Of a DNA stretch of 64,000 nucleotides, positions 1 through 13,100 are shown piece after piece. The notes beneath the pieces were generated by a model. The model was not told the DNA's origin, made no database searches, and saw nothing but the letters and a program-made list of their open reading frames with translations. Both the position numbers and the translations under genes were made by a program. Every line of letters begins with the position of its first letter. Within the stretch, counting starts at the first letter, position 1. Origin of the DNA: Mayamaea pseudoterrestris (Eukaryota > Bacillariophyta > Bacillariophyceae > Sellaphorales > Sellaphoraceae); the NCBI GenBank assembly GCA_027923505.1, contig BROI01000021.1:248001-312000 (forward strand). Reading direction: 5' to 3'.

Positions 1-483
1 AAGCAATGTTAAAGGTTGCGTTGGATGCGAAGTATTCCGTGTCAAAAATGTCTTGCACAAAGCCAATAGCTCGGACAAGTTTCCCCGGCAGCAGACAAGA
101 ACCGGGAATGATAGATTCACTGCCAGTCATCAACGGCTCACCGAGAAGACTTCGATCAAGCCATGGAATCGAGTCCTTTCACAGTACGAAAGAGCAGGTA
201 GACGGAGTCAGACAGACACCAAAATGTCACTCAGTCAATGATGACAAGCAAAGATTGACGGACGCAATCGGAACATCAAGCTCGTACATAGTATACAGCA
301 ATCAGCAATCCAAGCGGTTTCACTGTCAACCTCTCGCGCAGCACATACTTTTTCATTCGCAAGTTGTTCCCAATCAGTCTTTGTGACGAACATTCCAGAT
401 TCCAGTTTATTCAGCCAGTCACCCTGATCATCAAGACTATTCACTGGAGTAACAATGGGGCCGTTCATGGTCCTTGTCGCCAT
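1..483 (-). CDS. MCMBP: MCM-binding protein homologue, 5' part (gene runs off the left edge)
   Basis: Two exons are visible: 349-483 (45 codons from the ATG at 483) and 1-175, separated by a 173 bp intron with donor GTATGT at 348 and acceptor AAAG at 176. Both junctions are phase 0, so the frame continues. Exon 2 reads SIPWLDRSLL, then PGKLVRAIGFVQDIFDTEYF. This resembles the conserved N-terminal block of MCMBP/ETG1, where a 'LxPxxLVRFRxMIQDMFDPEF'-like motif occurs. Known role of the family: binding the MCM2-7 replicative helicase and unloading it from chromatin late in S phase, in the nucleus. Only about 100 residues of a protein usually near 600 are inside the window. The gene is divergent from the esterase-like gene at 780. 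The family call rests on one motif recognised from memory. Confidence 0.62.
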
Positions 484-779
484 GGTGCAGGACGCAGCTC
501 AGATGCAGGATGCCGCAGCGCTAGCACACGTTGCATTGCATTGCCGAAACGCTCTGCAGTATACATACCGTTCCGACGGGCATCAATCAACGGTGCGACA
601 CATGAATGGATGAGTCATTGTAAATGACCAGCCGTTTTCAATGTCTTCGCTGCTCATCGACTGCCGATCACCATGATGTATGTGGCAGCTATGGCAGTGA
701 TGGCCTCTTCGGCTTCTTGGACTTGCAATGGAATAACTATACTCACAGTCAGTACTGGATTGACAACCCAAGCAGCGTC

Positions 780-1988
780 ATGGTTGCGTCTTTATCGTCT
801 TTGACTGTGAGAGCAGTCTGCATGGTGCTGCTTCCGATACTTGGACTGTTAGTGACGTTCAACATTGAAATCATGCAAAACATTCAGACTCGCTTGACTG
901 TGAACAAAACAAATCAATCGAATTATTATCTGCATTACATCGATCATAACCGAGAGCAACCGCGACCTCGTCATTTACGACTTGTCTTTATGGGTGACAG
1001 CATGACGCGTTACCAATACCTTAGCCTTGCGTACTTTTTGTCCACTGGAATCTGGTTCGAATATGGCGACGACAACGACGAGGATGAAGAGGATCTGCGG
1101 AACAAATCAACAAAAGCTCCACAAAGCTTGAGTGATTCCCGTCGTCGCAACTTCAACCTGATGCAGGCCCACTCTTTTCACAATCCGCTCAAGCCGCACG
1201 ATGATTGGAACGAATTCTTTCGACACTCCAACCAAATGCTTGCACCAAATGAAATCTGCGATTGCGAGCGCAGCGCTGATTACTCTATTGCTGTGGAACG
1301 AAGATACTTTTGGGAGAAGACACTCGACAATAAGCTTGTATACATCAACTTGAACGGCCACGAAGGGACGTCGAACCGTACTGGTTTTTACGGGCGGATG
1401 GATGCGCGTCGAGTCTTCCATGACCTATTCGACGACCAGTTCAAACTGACAAGCGGTTTCGCCTCCAACATTACAGATAGCGCCATAAAGGAGTTGCAGT
1501 GGACCAACATCAAGTCACTAATAAAACAACAATCATTGAAATGGGAGGCATTCTCATGGGGTCAAGTTTTGCAAAGGCATGTAGCAGCTCTGGGCCTTGA
1601 TGATCTTGGTTCCGTTCCAGTTGTTTTCAATGCTGGCCTTCATAAACACAACTTTCCTGATGCAGCAGAAGACCTAATACAGGCACTTAATCAAACAAAC
1701 ATGCATGGTGTATGGAAAACTACAACTTACACCAAGGGCCAATTACTCAAGTCCTCCTCTTTGTCGATTCTTCCTTGCGATGTCACCATGTGCGCCTTGC
1801 TGCCTCGCTGTTTAAACGTGTCCTGGACTTCACTTATAAATCCAGACTTGTATAGCGATCGGCTACATTTTCATGAACCGGTGTATCGAGTCATGAACGA
1901 GGAACTTTTGAATATACTTGGCGTACTACCGAAAACATACCATACGTTGAAGCTTGTCATGGGGCGGCTAGGGGCAATAAAAACATGA
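780..1988 (+). CDS. SGNH/PC-esterase-like type II membrane protein
   Basis: 402 aa from the ATG at 780. An in-frame ATG at 624 would add 52 residues of low-complexity leader. I chose 780 because it puts a hydrophobic signal-anchor (about residues 8-32, AVCMVLLPILGLLVTF) at the N-terminus. The lumenal part begins LRLVFMGDSMTRYQYLSLAY, with a GDS nucleophile motif. It ends SDRLHFHEPVYRVMN, a Dxx-H motif that can supply the other catalytic residues. This pairing is the signature of the PC-esterase/TBL/NXPE group of SGNH hydrolases, known as polysaccharide or glycan O-acetyl-transferases/esterases of the secretory pathway. Substrate is unknown. It is intronless and ends about 50 bp before the first degenerate satellite copies. 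Confidence 0.7.
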   Translation: MVASLSSLTVRAVCMVLLPILGLLVTFNIEIMQNIQTRLTVNKTNQSNYYLHYIDHNREQPRPRHLRLVFMGDSMTRYQYLSLAYFLSTGIWFEYGDDNDEDEEDLRNKSTKAPQSLSDSRRRNFNLMQAHSFHNPLKPHDDWNEFFRHSNQMLAPNEICDCERSADYSIAVERRYFWEKTLDNKLVYINLNGHEGTSNRTGFYGRMDARRVFHDLFDDQFKLTSGFASNITDSAIKELQWTNIKSLIKQQSLKWEAFSWGQVLQRHVAALGLDDLGSVPVVFNAGLHKHNFPDAAEDLIQALNQTNMHGVWKTTTYTKGQLLKSSSLSILPCDVTMCALLPRCLNVSWTSLINPDLYSDRLHFHEPVYRVMNEELLNILGVLPKTYHTLKLVMGRLGAIKT

Positions 1989-2607
1989 CAACAGTTAATT
2001 TGTTTTATCTTCTTTATGAGTCTGTTGCCACCCATTTAGCTAGGTAGACAGCAGACTCCAGCTGGTGATTAGCAAGCATTTTCAATTTGCCACACAACGG
2101 TATACCAGTGCTCGAGTGGCACCTTCTAGACAGATGACCCTTCAAGCTGCGCTCAAAAGGTATTTCCTTCTTGCCATCACTTAGCTACGTGGATGCCATG
2201 GAGGGATTTCACCACACCAGTTCAAACATATGTGACAAGGGTTTGGCCATGCAAGTGCTTATAGGATCAGTGACACCTTCTAGACAGATGACCCTTTTAG
2301 CAGCACTCAGAAGGTATTTCCTTCTTGCAGTCACTGAGCTATAGTGGTCGGAGGCCACACTTTAGCACCATGATGGCCATGATCTCCCATATATTTCAGG
2401 TTATAGGCAAGCTACAAATGCAAAAGCTGCACCAATCTTATCACAAACTAGCCCTTATGCATAGCCAGCCAAAAATTTACGGAAATGGAATTCAGGGAAT
2501 AGTGGTTGGAGGCCACACTTTAACAACATGAGGACCATGTCACTCATTGGACATCTGCCCTCCTACATATTCCAGGCAGCTGGTAAGCTTTTAATCATAC
2601 CACTACA
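1989..2607. repeat. degenerate leading edge of satellite array 1
   Basis: This is the 3' flank of the esterase-like gene followed by imperfect tandem copies. The 20-mer accttctagacagatgaccc occurs at 2121 and again at 2275 (154 bp apart), as does gtatttccttcttgc (2160 and 2314). The block agtggt(c/t)ggaggccacactt occurs at 2343 and 2501 (158 bp apart). The segments ggaggcc and gcaggca...gtaagctttta resemble parts of the 180 bp unit that follows. I read it as old, shorter relatives of array 1. No gene is seen. Confidence 0.6.
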
Positions 2608-4377
2608 ATGCCCCGTGCCCTGGCCACCCAACAACCCAATGAGTCAGGCAAAACATGTCCAGAGTGTGCCATTGACATGAGGACGGTCTGACATGGTGCA
2701 AAACGGACTGCCTGGAGGCCTACACTATGGAATGGTCTGCAGGCTGGGGGTGGCCAACACCCCAAATTATGGAATTATACCACTACAATGCCCCGTGCCC
2801 TGGCCACCCAACAACCCAATGAGTCAGGCATAACATGTCCAGGGTGTGCCATTGACATGATGATGGTTGAAAATGGTGCAAAGGGACTTCTGGGAGGCCT
2901 ACACCATGGAATGGTCTGCAGGATGGGTGGCCAACACCCCAAATAATGGAATCACACCACAACAATGCCCCGTGCCCTAGCCACCCAACAACCCAATGAG
3001 TCAGGCAAAACATGTCCAGGGTGTGCCATTGACATGAGGATGGTTTGGAGTGGTGCAAAACAGACTGCCTGGAGGCCTACACCATGGAATGGTCTGCAGA
3101 CTGGGGGTGGCCAACACCCCAAATTATGGAATCATACCACTACAATGCCCCGTGCCCTGGCCCCCCAACAACCCAATGAGTCAGGCAAAACATGTCCAGG
3201 GTGTGCCATTGTCATGAGGATGGTCTGAAATGGTGCAAAACGGACTGCCTGGAGGCCTACCCCATGGAATGGTCTGCAGGATGGGGGTGGCCAACACCCC
3301 TAATTATGGAATCATACCACTACAATGCCCCGTGCCCTGGCCCCCAACAACCCAATGAGTCAGGCAAAACATGTCCAGGGTGTGCCATTGACATGATGAT
3401 GGTTGAAAATGGTGCAAAATGGACTGCCAGGAGGCCTACACCATGGAATGGTCTGCAGGATGGGTGGCCAACACCCCAAATAATGGAATCACACCACAAC
3501 AATGCCCCGTGCCCTAGCCACCCAACAACCCAATGAGTCAGGCAAAACATGTCCAGGGTGTGCCATTGACATGAGGATGGTTTGGAGTGGTGCAAAACAG
3601 ACTGCCTGGAGGCCTACACCATGGAATGGTCTGCAGACTGGGGGTGGCCAACACCCCAAATTATGGAATCATACCACTACAATGCCCCGTGCCCTGGCCA
3701 CCCAACAACCCAATGAGTCAGGCAAAACATGTCCAGGGTGTGCCATTGTCATGAGGATGGTCTGAAATGGTGCAAAACGGACTGCCTGGAGGCCTACCCC
3801 GTGGAATGGTCTGCAGGATGGGGGTGGCCAACACCCCAAATTATGGAATCATACCACTACAATGCCCCGTGCCCTGGCCACCCAACAGCCCAATGAGTCA
3901 GGCAAAACATGTCCAGGGTGTGCCATTGACATGAGGATGGTCTGACATGGTGCACAACGGACTGCCGGGAGGCCTACACCACGGAATGGTCTGCAGACTG
4001 GGGGTGGCCAACACCCCAAATTATGGAATCATACCACTACAATGCCCCGTGCCCTGGCCCCCCAACAACCCAATGAGTCAGGCAAAACATGTCCAGGGTG
4101 TGCCATTGACATGAGGATGGTCTGACATGGTGCAAAACGGACTGCCGGGAGGCCTACACCATGGAATGGTCTGCAGGCTGGGTGTGGCCAACACCCCAAA
4201 TTATGGAATCATACAACTACAATGCCCCATGCCCCGATCACCCAACAACCCAATGAGTCAGGCAAAACATGTCCAGGGTGTGCCATTGACATGAGAATGG
4301 TCTAACATGGTGCAAAACGGACTGCCGGGAGGCCTTCACCACGGAATGGTCTGCAAGATGGGTGTGGCCAACATAAC
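2608..4377. repeat. satellite array 1: about ten 177-180 bp monomers
   Basis: Monomers begin atgccccgtgccctggcc at 2608, 2788, 2965, 3145, 3325, 3502, 3682, 3862, 4042 and 4222. Spacing is 180 bp except two of 177 bp. Each unit holds ggggtggccaacacccc, an imperfect dyad (GGGGTG and CACCCC around GCCAA). The 2788 and 3325 monomers share private variants (atgatgatggttgaaaat, gatgggtggcc, aataatggaatcacacc), so three monomers form a 537 bp higher-order unit present twice (2788-3324, 3325-3861). The period is a multiple of three, so short open frames appear on both strands, but each is closed within 87-91 codons and none has a sensible start or domain. Not coding. Confidence 0.93.
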
Positions 4378-4620
4378 ACCGTTGACGATTTCGCAGTCAA
4401 CGTCTTACCTCCAAAAAGCTCCGATACAGGGTCCTTGGCCACGGTCTGTACAGCTCTTGATGGAGATGGCTCGTCGCATTCTTGTCCTTCACAATCGCAT
4501 ACGATGTATCGCCGCGCCAAAACAATACTGGCTTGAGCAATGGCATCGCATCACAGTACGGCCAGGTACTTTGTCGTCCGCAAGTTCTCCTCCAACACCA
4601 CAAGTTGCTTCTTCCCTGTC
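4378..4620. repeat. junction segment between arrays 1 and 2, diverged monomer
   Basis: About 240 bp that fit neither flanking array. Around 4416-4450 it reads aaaaagctccgatacagg...tccttggcca, alignable to the aberrant monomer near 12925 (aaaagctccgctacgg...tccttggcta) and more weakly to the canonical 169 bp unit (ggctgcgctacaag...gcctggcta). The last 40 bases already read as array 2 (caccacaagttgc). Probably a relic monomer of the ancestral family. Confidence 0.5.
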
Positions 4621-7600
4621 CCCATGCCTGGCCACCCAAATACCCAATGAGTCCAGGCAAAACATGTAGAGGTATGCCATTGACAGGTATAGTCTCAAAT
4701 GGTGCAAAAAGGACTGCTGAGCTGACACCATAGTGCGGCCTCCACTGTGGGTGGCCAACACCTGAAGTTGCAGATTCTTCCCTGCTCCAACCGCTTCCCT
4801 GCCTGGCCCCCCCAAATCAGGGCGTGGGTTGCCATTTGACAGGTCTGCATAGTCTCAAATGGTGCAAAAGGACCGCCTGGAGAGGCTGACAACATGGAGT
4901 ACGGCCTCCGGGGTATGGCCAACACCACAAGTTGCAGATTCTAATCCAAACGCCCCATGCCCTGGCCACCCAAATACCCAATGAGTCAGGCAAAACATGT
5001 CAGGGATGCCATTGACAGTGCAGAGTCTCAAATGGTGCAAAGGACTGCCTGTAGGCTGACACTATGGGTATGGCCTCCACTGGGGGTATGGCCAACACCG
5101 CAAGTTGCAGATTCTTCCGTGTCAAACACCCCATGCCCAGGCCACCCAAATACCCAATGAGTCAGGCAAAACATGTCCAGGGTATGCAACACCACAAGTT
5201 GCAGATTCTTCCCTGTCCAAGCGCCCCCATGCCCTGGCCACCCAAATACCCAATGAGTCAGGCAAAACATGTCCAGGGTATGCCATTGACAGGTGCATAG
5301 TCTCAGATCTGTAGGGACTGCCTGGAGGCTGACAACATGGGTACAGCCTCCACTGTGGGTATGGCCAACACCACAAGTTGCCCAGATTCATCCCTGTCAA
5401 AAACGCCCCATGCCTATTTTTTAACCCAAGAGTCCAGGCAAAACATGTCCAGGATGCCATTGACAGGTGCAGAGTCTCAAATGGTGCAAAAGGACTGCCT
5501 GGAGGCTGAAAACATGGAATGCGGCCTCCACTGTGGGTGTGGCCAACTTCACCACAAGTTNCAGATTCTTCCATGTCAAGCGCCCCATGCCCTGGCCACC
5601 CAAATACCCAATGAGTCAGGCAAAACATGTCAGGGTATGCCATTGACAGGTGCATAGTCTCAAATGGTGCAAAAGGACTGCCTGGAGGCTGACACCATGT
5701 CGGCCTCCACTGTGGCATAGCCAACACCACAAGTTGCAGATTCTTCTCTGTCAAACGCCCCATGCCCTGGCCACCCAAATACCCAATGAGTCAGGCAAAA
5801 CATGTCCAGGGTATGCCATTGACAGGTGCATAGTCTCAAATGGTGAAAAAAAAGCCTGCCTGGAGGCTGACACCATGGTGACGGCCTCCACTGTGGAGTA
5901 TGGCCAACACCACAAGTTGCAGGTCTTCCTGTCAAGCCTGACCCCATGCCCTGGCCACCCAAATACCCAATGAGTCAGGCAAAAGTATGTCAGGGTATGC
6001 CATTGACAGGTGCATAGTCTCAAATGGTGCAAAAGGACTGCCTGGAGGCTGACAACATGGGTCTGACACTCCACTGTGGAGTGGCCAGCATACAAGTTGC
6101 AGATTCATCTGTCAAGCGCCCTGCCCTGGCCACCCAAATACCCAATGAGTCAATTAAAACATGTAGGTGATGCCATTGACAGGTGCAGAGTCTCAAATGG
6201 TGCAAAAAGGACTGCCTGGAGGCTGACAACATGGGTACCGCCTCCTCTGTGGGTATGGCCAACACCACAAGTTGCAGATTCTTCCCTGTCCGCCCCCATG
6301 CCCTGGCCACCCAAATGCCAATGAGTCCAGGCAAAACATGTAGGGTATGCCATTGACAGGTGCATAGTTTACAAATGGTGCAAAAAGGACTGCCTGGAGG
6401 CTGACACCATGGGTACGGCCTCCACCAATGGAGCGGACCAACACCACAAGTTGCAGATTCATCCCTGTCAAACGCCCCATGCCCTGGCCACCCAAATACC
6501 CAATGAGTCAGGCAAAACATGTCAAGGGTAGGCCATTGACAGGTGCATAGTCTCAAATGGTGCAAAAAGGACTGCCTGGAGGCTGACAACATGGGTACGG
6601 CCTACTGTGGGTATGGCCAGCACCACAAGTTGCAGATTCTTCTGTCCAAACGCCCCATGCCTGGCCACCCAAATACCCAATGAGTCAGGCAAAACATGTA
6701 GGAGTTATGCCATTGACAGGTGCATAGTCTCAGAAATGGTGCAAGGACTGCCTGGAGGCTGACACCATGGATGCGGCCTACTGGGTATGGCCAACACCTG
6801 AAGTTGCAGATTCTTCCCTGTCAAACGCCCCATGCCCTGGCCACCCAAATACCCAATGAGTCAGGCAAAACATGTCAGGGTATGCCATTGACAGGTGCAT
6901 AGTCTCAAATGGTGCAAAAAGGACTGCCTGGAGGCTGACAACATGTCACGGCCTCCACTGTGGGTATGGCCAACACCACAAGTTGCAGATTCATCTGTCA
7001 AATGCCCCTTCTGGCCACCCAAATACCCAATGATTCAGGCAGAACATGTCCAGGGGATGCCTTTGACAGGTGCATAGTCTCAAATGGTGCAAAGGACTGC
7101 CTGGAGGCTGACAACATGGTACGGCCTCCACTGTGGGTATAAAACACCACAAGTTGCAGATTCTTCTGTCAAACGCCCTGCCTGGCCGCCCAAATACCCA
7201 ATGAGTCAGGCAAAACATGTCCAGGGGATGCCATTGACAGGTGCATAGTCTCAAATGGTGCAAAAAGGACTGCCTGGGGCTGACACCATGGAGTACACTC
7301 CACTGTGGGCGTATTACAAGTTGCAGATTCTTCCCTGTCAAACACCCATGCCCTGGCCACCCAAATACCCAATGAGTCAGGCAAAACATGTCCAGGGTAT
7401 GCCATTGACAGGTGCATAGTCTCAAATGGTGCAAGGACTGCCTGGAGGCTGACAACATGGAGTACGGCCTCCACTGTGGGTATGGCCCAGCACCACAAGT
7501 TGCAGCTTCATCTGTCAAACGCCCCATGCCCTGGCCACCCAAATACCCAATGAGTCAGGCAAAACATGTAGGTGCCATTGACAGGTGCAGAGTCTCAAAT

Positions 7601-10135
7601 GGTGCAAGACTGCCTGGAGGCTGACAACATGGGTACACCGCCTCCTCTGTGGGTATAGCCAGCACCACAAGTTGCAGATTCTTCTCTGTCAAACGCCCCA
7701 TGCCCTGGCCACCCAAATACCCAATGAGTCAGGCAAAACATGTCAGGGGATGCCATTGACAGATTGCATAGTCTCAAATGGTGCAAAAAGGACTGCCTGG
7801 AGGCTGACACCATGGAGTACGGCCTCCACTGTGGAATATCCAACACCACAAGTTGCAGATTCTTCTGTCAAGCCCCATGCCTAATCCAAACCAAGAGTCA
7901 GGCAAAACATGTCAAGGGTAGGCCATTGACAGGTGCATAGTCTCAAATGGTGCAAGGACTGCCTGGAGGCTGACAACATGGAGTACGGCCTCCACTGTGG
8001 GTATGGCCAACCCCACAAGTTGCAGATTCTTCTGTCAAACGCCCCATGCCCTGGCCACCCAAAATACCCAATGAGTCAGGCAAAACATGTCCGGGTATGC
8101 CATTGACAGGTGCATAGTCTCAAATGGGACTGCCTGGAGGCTGACACCATGGTACGGCCTCCACTGTGAGTATGGCCAACACCACAAGTTGCAGATTCTT
8201 CCGCCCATGCCCTGGCCACCCAAATACCCAATGAGTCAGGCAAAACATGTCCAGGGTATGCCATTGACAGGTGCATAGTCTCAAATGGTGCAAAGGACTG
8301 CCCAGAGGCTGACAACATGGAGTACGGCCTCCACTGTGGGTATGGCCAACACCACAGGTGCAGATTCATCCCTGTCAAATGCCCCATGCCCTGGCCACCC
8401 AAATACCCAATGAGTCAGGCATAACATGTCCAGGGTATGCCATTGACAGATGCAGAGTCTCAAATGGTGCAAAAAGGACTGCCTGGAGGCTGACAACATG
8501 AATACGGCCTCCACTGTGGGTATGGCCAACACCACAAGTTGCAGATTCTTCTCTGTCAAACGCCCCATGCCCTGGCCACCCAAATACCCAATGAGTCAGG
8601 CAAAACATGTCCAGGGATGCCATTGACAGGTGCATAGTCTCAAATGGTGCAAAAGGACTGCCTGGAGGCTGACAACATGGGTACGGCCTCCACTGTGGGT
8701 ATGGCCAACACCACAAATTGCAGATTCATCCCTGTCAAACGCCCCATGCCCTGGCCACCCAAATACAATGAGTCCAGGCAAAACATGTCCAGGATGCCAT
8801 TGACAGTGCAAGTCTCAATCTGGAAAGGACTGCCTGGTGACAACATGGAGTACGGCCTCCACTGTGGGTATGTCCAACACCACAAGTTGCATATTCTTCC
8901 TGTCAAGCGCCCCATGCCCTGGCCACTTAAATACCAATGAGTCAGGCAAAACATGTCAGGGGATGCCATTGACAGGTGCAGAGTCTCTCAAATGGTGCAA
9001 GGACTGCCCTGGAGGCTGACAACATGGGTGCCGGCCTCCACTGTGGGTATGGCCAACACCACAAGTTGCAGATTCTTCCCTCAAGCGCCCCATGCCCACA
9101 ATCCAAAACCCATGAGTCAGGCAAAACATGTCCAGGGTAAGCCATTGACAGGTGCATAGTCTCAAATGGTGCAAAAGGACTGCCTGGAAGGCTAACACCA
9201 TAGATGCCGGCCTCCACTGTGTGGGTATAGCCAACACCACAGAGAAGTGCAGATTCTTCTGTCAAGCGCCCCATGCCCTGGCCACCCAAATACCCAAGGC
9301 AAAACATGTCCAGGGGATGCCATTGACAGGTGCATAGTCTCAAATAGTTGCAAGGACTGCCTGGAGGCTGACAACATAGATACGGCCTCCCACTGTGGTA
9401 TGGCCAGCACCACAAGTTGCCAGATTCTTCCCTGTCAAACGCCCCATGCCCTGGCCACCCAAATACCCAATGAGTCATACCAAAACATGTCCAGGGTAGG
9501 CCATTGACAGGTGCATAGTCTCAAATGGTGCAAGGACTGCCTGGAGGCTGACAACATGGTACGGCCTCCACTGTGGGTACCATAGCCAACACCACAAGTT
9601 GCAGATTCTTCCCTGTCAAACCCCCATGCCCTGGCCACCCAAATACCCAATGAGTCAGGCAAACATGTCCAGGGTAGGCCATTGACAGGTGCATAGTCTC
9701 AAATGGTGCAAAGGACTGCCTGGAGGCTAACACCATGGGGTACGGCCTCCACTGTGGGTATGGCCAGCACCACAAGTTGCAGATTCTTCCCTGTCAAACG
9801 CCTTATGCCCTGGCCACCCAAATACCCAATGAGTCAGGCAAAACATGTCAGGGTGCCATTGACAGATGCATAGTCTCGAATGGTGCGAAAAGGCCGGCCT
9901 GGAGGCTGACAACATGGGTACGGCCCCCACTGTGGGTATGGCCAACACCACAAGTTGCAGATTCTTCCCTGTCAAACGCCCCATGTCTGGCCACCCAAAT
10001 ACCCAATGAGTCATACCAAGAACATGTCCAGGGTAGGCCATTGACAGGTGCATAGTCTCAAATGGTGCAAAAAGGACTGCCTGGAGGCTGACAACATGGT
10101 TCGGCCTCCACTGTGGTATGGCCAACACTACAGCA
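4621..10135. repeat. satellite array 2: about 30 indel-rich monomers of roughly 175 bp
   Basis: Recurrent blocks in order are catgccctggccacccaaat, acccaatgagtcaggcaaaa, catgtccagggtatgcc, attgacaggtgcatagtctc, aatggtgcaaaaaggactgc, ctggaggctgaca, cggcctccactgtgggtat, ggccaacaccacaagttgc and agattcttccctgtcaaacg. Most blocks are recognisably shared with array 1, so this is a sister family. Monomer length varies from about 100 bp (a truncated copy near 5130-5230) to about 185 bp because of many small insertions and deletions. One undetermined base lies at 5561. The long open frames on the minus strand are by-products of the period and do not stay in one frame between units. Not coding. Confidence 0.92.
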
Positions 10136-13100
10136 AGTCCTGTAGGTGCACCATTTACACCAGAACGGTGCCAAACATCAACGTCATTATTCAGGCTGCG
10201 CTACAAGAGTTGGTGGTGTCTCAGGGATGGCAATGATATTGGTGACAACTTGTCACCATTCTCAACCCGCTGATGCCGTGATATCAAACTGGTGCCCAAA
10301 TTACACCAGAATGGTGCCAACGTCATTATTCAGGTTTACAAAGATGGTAGGGGTTGGCTGGTAGCTCCCAGGGGATGGTGAATGGAGAGAAATTGTCACC
10401 AGTCTTAACCGTGATGCGTGAAAATTCAACGCCCCTACAGCAGGCCATTTATACACCCAAATGACACCAGAATGGTGCCAGCATCTTCAGGTGTAGAAGG
10501 GTGATGGACTTTGGTGACAACTTGTCACAGTCTCAGCTGCAGATGTCGTGACATTCAAATTAACCCACAGTAGGCAGTCGTAAGATCCAAATGACACCCA
10601 GAATGGTGCCAACTCACTTATACAACTTGCGCTACAAGATGGTTGGCTAGTGGGGGACGGAGTTTTGTCTCGGGAAAAGTGGTGAGTAGTTCTCACCAGT
10701 CTCATCCCACAGATGCCGTGACATTCAAACGCCTTTACAGCAGGCCATGTTTAAACCCATATAACACCAGAATGGTGCCAACATCATTGTTCAGGCTGCG
10801 CTACAAGATGGCAGGTCATTAGTGTCTCAGGATGGCAAAGAATTGGTGACAACTTGTCACCAGTCTCAGCTGCAGATGCCGTGATTATTCGAACGCCCCA
10901 CAGCAGGGGCCATGTATACACCCAATGACATGTGTGAATGGTGCCAACATCATCATTCAGGTGCTACAAGAGGGTATGCCTGGCTAGTGTCTCAGGGGAC
11001 GGAAAACGACAATTGTTTACATTGCTCGGCAGATGTGCGGAACAAACGCCCCACAGCAGGTTAACACCAATTGAAAACTGGAATGGTGCATATTATTCAG
11101 GTGCGCCACAAGATGGTATTGCTATGTCTCGTAGGAGCAATGATATTGGTGACAACTTGTCACCAGTCTCAGCTCTGCGGATGCTGTGTCATTCAAACGC
11201 CCCAGCAGGCATAATAACCAAATGACACCAGTTGCCAACATCATTATTCAGGCTGCGCCAAGAGATGGTGTCCGTGTCTCAGGGGACAGCAATGATACGT
11301 GAAACTTGTCACCAGTCTCAGCTTCAGATGTGACATTCAAACAATACAGAGGCATAAGGGAAGACAAATGACACAGAATGGTGCCAAACATCATTATTCA
11401 GGCTGCGCTACAAGCTGGTATGCACAACTCTGTCACCAGCCCCAGCTTGGGCGGATGCCGGGAGATTCAAACGTACAGCAGGCCAAGAATATACCCAAAT
11501 GACACCAAATTGGTGCCAACATCATTATTCAGGCTGCGTACAAGAGGTTGCTGGCTTGTGTCTCAGGGGACAGACGGTATTGGTGACAAATCTGTCACCA
11601 GTCTCAGCCCGCGTGACTCAAATTCAGAGGATGTCGAACAAAAAAGGAGCCAAACATTATTTAGGTGCGTAAAGAGTGGAGTCGTCTCAGGGGACAGATA
11701 GAGGTGAAAGTCACATTCAGATGCGTGAATTCAAACCACAGAGGCATATACCCAAATGATACCAGAATGGTGCCAACATCATTATTCAGGCTGCGCTACA
11801 AGATGGAATGCCTGGCTAGTGTCTCTTCAGGGGACGGATGATTTTGGTGACAACTTGTCACCAGTCTCAGCCAGCAGATGCTGTGACATTCAAACGCCCC
11901 TACAGCAGGCCACAATATACACCCAAATGACACCACAGAATGGTGCCAAATATCATTATTCAGGCTGCGCCACAAGCTGGTCTGCCTGGCTAGTGTCTCA
12001 GGGGACAGCAATGATATTGGTGACAACTTGTCACCAGTCTCGCCGGATGCCGTGACATTCAAATCGCCCCTACAGCAGGCCACAGTGAATATACCCAAAA
12101 GACACCAGAAGGTGCCAACATCATAATTAGTGCGCAACAAGATGGTATGCCTGGCTAGTGTCTCAGGGGACGGAAGATATTGGTGACAACTTGTCACCAG
12201 TCTCAGCCACAGATGCCGGGACATTCAAATGCCTACAGAGGCTGGGGATACACCCCAAAGGACACCAGAATGGTGCCAACATCATTATTCAGGCTGCGAG
12301 CTGGGATGTGTCTCAGGTGACGGGAATGATATTGGTGACAGCTTGTCACCAGTCTCAGCCTGCAGATGCCTGTGACATTCAAACGCCCCTACAGCAGGCC
12401 AGATAACCCAAATGACACCAGAATGGTGCCAACACATTATTCAGGCTGCACTACAAGATGGTATGCCTGGCTAGTGTCTCAGGGGACGGCAATGATATTG
12501 GTGACAACTTGTCACCAGTCTCAAGCTGCAGATGCTGTGACATTCAAACGCCCCTACAGCAGGCCATGTATACCCAAATGACACCAGAATGGTGCCAACA
12601 TCATTATTCAGGCTGCACTACAAGATGGTATGCCTGGCTAGTGTCTCAGGGGACAGCAATGATATTGGTGACAACTTGTCACCAGTCTCAGCCTGCAGAT
12701 GCCGTGACATTCAAACCCCCCTACAGCAAGCCATGTACACCAAATGACACCAGAATGGTGCCAACATCAATATTCATGCTGCGCAACAAGATAGTATGCC
12801 TGGCTAGTGTCTCAGGGGACGACAATGATATTGGTGACAACTTGTCACCAGTCTCAGCCTCGCAGATGCCGTGCATTCAAAGCCCTAACACCTGCTTCTG
12901 ACACCGATTTCGGTGCCAACTCCTCATTCAAAAGCTCCGCTACGGTATCCTTGGCTAGTGTCTTCAGTGGAGAGACGGCCGCGAATAGTCTTGGTCGCCA
13001 CACACGAAACGACTTGTCACCCGTCTCAACCTGCAGTCTATGCCGTGAGCTTCCAAAACGCCTCTACAGCAGACCATGGATATACACCCAAATGACACCA

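Noticed and set aside
2965-3765. Repeated 87-91 aa frames on both strands of array 1
   Set aside because: The 180 bp period keeps a frame open by chance of length; each ends at the same recurrent stop and no start context or domain is present.
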